From an uncultured Collinsella sp. (GTDB lineage Bacteria; Actinomycetota; Coriobacteriia; Coriobacteriales; Coriobacteriaceae): 7,595 nucleotides of DNA. The translations under genes and the position numbers were made by a program. The notes beneath the pieces are model-generated. The model was given only the letters and a program-made list of their open reading frames with translations, made no database searches and was not told the origin of the DNA. Below are positions 6,583 to 7,595 of this stretch, piece after piece. Where the stretch lies: assembly GCA_902463875.1 (NCBI GenBank), contig CABQHR010000085.1:1-7595 (forward strand). The letters are read 5' to 3'. Numbering within the stretch: position 1 is the first letter of the stretch; every line of letters starts with the position of its first letter.

Positions 6583-6624
6583 ATAAAACCTACCAAAATA
6601 AACCTGTCCCTTTTTGGCAGGTTA
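6583..6624 (-). terminator. Hairpin at the ATPase gene end: weak terminator or attenuator, possible repeat element
   Basis: On the minus strand the RNA from 6623 to 6612 (AACCUGCCAAAA) can pair with 6598-6587 (UUUUGGUAGGUU) as a 12-bp stem with one G-U pair, followed by UUAU. The left arm includes part of the stop codon of the ATPase gene. The same arm (AACCUG, 6623-6618) can instead pair with CAGGUU at 6606-6601, so the two hairpins exclude each other. The U-run is short, so complete termination is doubtful; partial termination before the helicase gene is plausible. AGGTTTATTTTGG followed by AGGTTTTATCTG also looks like an imperfect tandem repeat. Confidence 0.5.
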
Positions 6625-7595
6625 GATGGTGAACTCGGCGAAGTTGCGGTCGCCGCCTGCGGTGCCGGTGTCGCCTGTTGCGGCTGCCGGCGCTAGCGCG
6701 TCGCCACCGACGCTTTGCAGTAACTCAGCCACGTTGGCATCGGGGTTTTGACACAGGATATCGAGCAGTTCGATAAAGTCGCGGATGACCTCGCGGGGCG
6801 TCAGATGCGTGTCGGCCCCCACGCGACCAAACTCAATCTTGAGGAAGTCCACCAAGTCGTTCTCGGTAAGCGTGGGCGTCCAGCCAAAGTAGCCGGCATG
6901 GATCTGCATGAGCTTTTCGATGAGCACCAGCAGCTCCTCGTAGGTGAGCGGCTGCAGGCGGATGATGGGCGCGAGCATGTCTTTGAGGTCTTCGCGCGCA
7001 AAACGGCCCTGGGCGAGGCGGCTACGCAGGGCCTCGTAGGAAAACACGCCGCGGCGGCGGTCCTCGATAGAGGTCGGCGTGCCGCCCATAATCATGCCCA
7101 AGTACTGCGCCTTGCCTTGCAGCGTGTCGTTGTACATGGTCAGGATCTTCTCGTAGTTGTACTGGCGCGTGATGGCGTTGGGAATCTTGTACAGGTTTAC
7201 AAGTTCGTCGATGAGCACCAGCATGCCCTTGTAGCCGCTGCAGACCAAAAAGCGTGCGATGAGCTTGACGTAGTCGTACCAGTCGTCGTCGCTGATGATG
7301 GTCGAGGAGCCTAGCTCGGCGCGCGCCTCGCTCTTGGTGCGATACTCGCCGCGAATCCATTTAGTCACGCGGCTCATGGCCTCTTCGTCTCCCTCTGCGA
7401 CGGCCGTACGATAGCGACGGAGCATACGGGTGAAATCGAAGCCGTGGACCATCTCCTCGAGCGGAGCGAGCTGGGCATTGATGGCCGACTCGTCGGCATC
7501 GGCACACGAGGCAACCCAACGATCCAGGATAAGGTTGAGTGCGCCGCCCTCGGGGCGCGTCTTGGTCGATATGTTGCGGATGAGTTCGCGGTAGG
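6622..7595 (-). CDS. BrxD-like BREX-system ATP-binding protein (former DUF2791), N-terminus outside window
   Basis: The minus-strand frame is open from the right edge to the TAA at 6622-6624, giving 323 visible residues; the gene starts beyond 7595. The apparent ATG at 7452 is internal: the frame continues upstream through RELIRNISTKTRPEGGALN, a family-like segment, with no ribosome site at 7452. Walker B is GMLVLIDEL, with the catalytic Asp-Glu codons at 7209-7204. A sensor-1-like MIMGGTP and the segment SYEALRSRL follow, with a candidate arginine finger, then a helical/winged-helix-like C-terminal region (LTYEELLVLIEKL, LTPREVIRDFIELLDIL). Walker A should lie in the missing N-terminus. The C-terminus ends in an Ala/Gly/Thr-rich linker and the short tail NFAEFTI. 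These traits fit the ATPases called BrxD in BREX types 2 and 6, which sit beside a BrxHI helicase as here. It is probably co-transcribed with the helicase across a 116-bp structured gap. Its biochemical role is not known in detail. Confidence 0.85.
   Translation of the reverse strand, partial: YRELIRNISTKTRPEGGALNLILDRWVASCADADESAINAQLAPLEEMVHGFDFTRMLRRYRTAVAEGDEEAMSRVTKWIRGEYRTKSEARAELGSSTIISDDDWYDYVKLIARFLVCSGYKGMLVLIDELVNLYKIPNAITRQYNYEKILTMYNDTLQGKAQYLGMIMGGTPTSIEDRRRGVFSYEALRSRLAQGRFAREDLKDMLAPIIRLQPLTYEELLVLIEKLMQIHAGYFGWTPTLTENDLVDFLKIEFGRVGADTHLTPREVIRDFIELLDILCQNPDANVAELLQSVGGDALAPAAATGDTGTAGGDRNFAEFTI

Noticed and set aside
6622..7452. ATG at 7452 as the true start of the ATPase gene
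   Set aside because: The frame stays open to the window edge and the upstream residues look like family sequence. A start at 7452 would yield a protein without the N-terminal ATP-binding part.
4061..7595. A complete BREX or DISARM system
   Set aside because: No methyltransferase, PglZ-type phosphatase, BrxC, phospholipase-D or DUF1998 gene is visible in the window. Only the ATPase-helicase pair can be supported.
1..7595. CRISPR arrays, tRNA or rRNA genes, insertion sequences, integrase attachment sites
   Set aside because: Reading both strands showed no regularly spaced repeats, no cloverleaf candidate, no transposase frame and no direct-repeat boundary. Short hairpins in the 6583-6624 gap are the only repeat-like structures outside genes.

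Overview
The window looks like a chromosomal stretch from a moderately high-GC Gram-positive bacterium, most likely a gut actinobacterium of the Coriobacteriia (Collinsella-like). This is inferred from codon usage, protein style, a gene that may be leaderless, and the gene families present; no rRNA or marker gene fixes it. Coding density is very high: five protein genes (two cut by the window edges) and no gap longer than about 120 bp. I found no tRNA, rRNA, CRISPR array, transposase gene or attachment site.

Left part (1-1154, + strand): the C-terminal end of a small membrane protein, overlapping by 4 bp a membrane-anchored DUF4097-type beta-repeat protein. The pair resembles the envelope modules that often follow a PadR-type regulator and a DUF1700 protein. 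A strong stem-loop terminator (1201-1240) closes this unit. Middle part (1252-4035, + strand): a bacterial Elp3 homologue (radical SAM plus GNAT acetyltransferase, tRNA wobble-uridine modification), followed with no intergenic base by a membrane-anchored spermidine-synthase-like protein that lacks the usual catalytic signature. elp3 has no spaced Shine-Dalgarno; a -10-like TACAAT sits so that transcription could start at the A of its ATG.

Right part (4061-7595, - strand): two genes transcribed leftwards and convergent with the elp3 unit across a 25-bp gap. The first in transcription order is a BrxD-like AAA+/P-loop ATPase (former DUF2791 family) whose N-terminus, including the Walker A loop, lies beyond the right edge. 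The second is a large superfamily 2 helicase of the Lhr/BrxHI type with all core motifs and an unusual ~95-residue basic, disordered insert between its RecA lobes. ATPase-helicase pairs of this kind occur in BREX types and in related, less-studied defence arrays. No methyltransferase, PglZ phosphatase or BrxC is visible, so this is either one end of a larger system or a minimal stand-alone ATPase-helicase module.

The 116-bp spacer between ATPase and helicase is structured: two overlapping hairpins that share an arm (one a possible weak terminator or attenuator), a 6-bp inverted repeat, and three CAACGG direct repeats just ahead of a strong Shine-Dalgarno. It is the best candidate for undescribed regulation or a dispersed repeat here.
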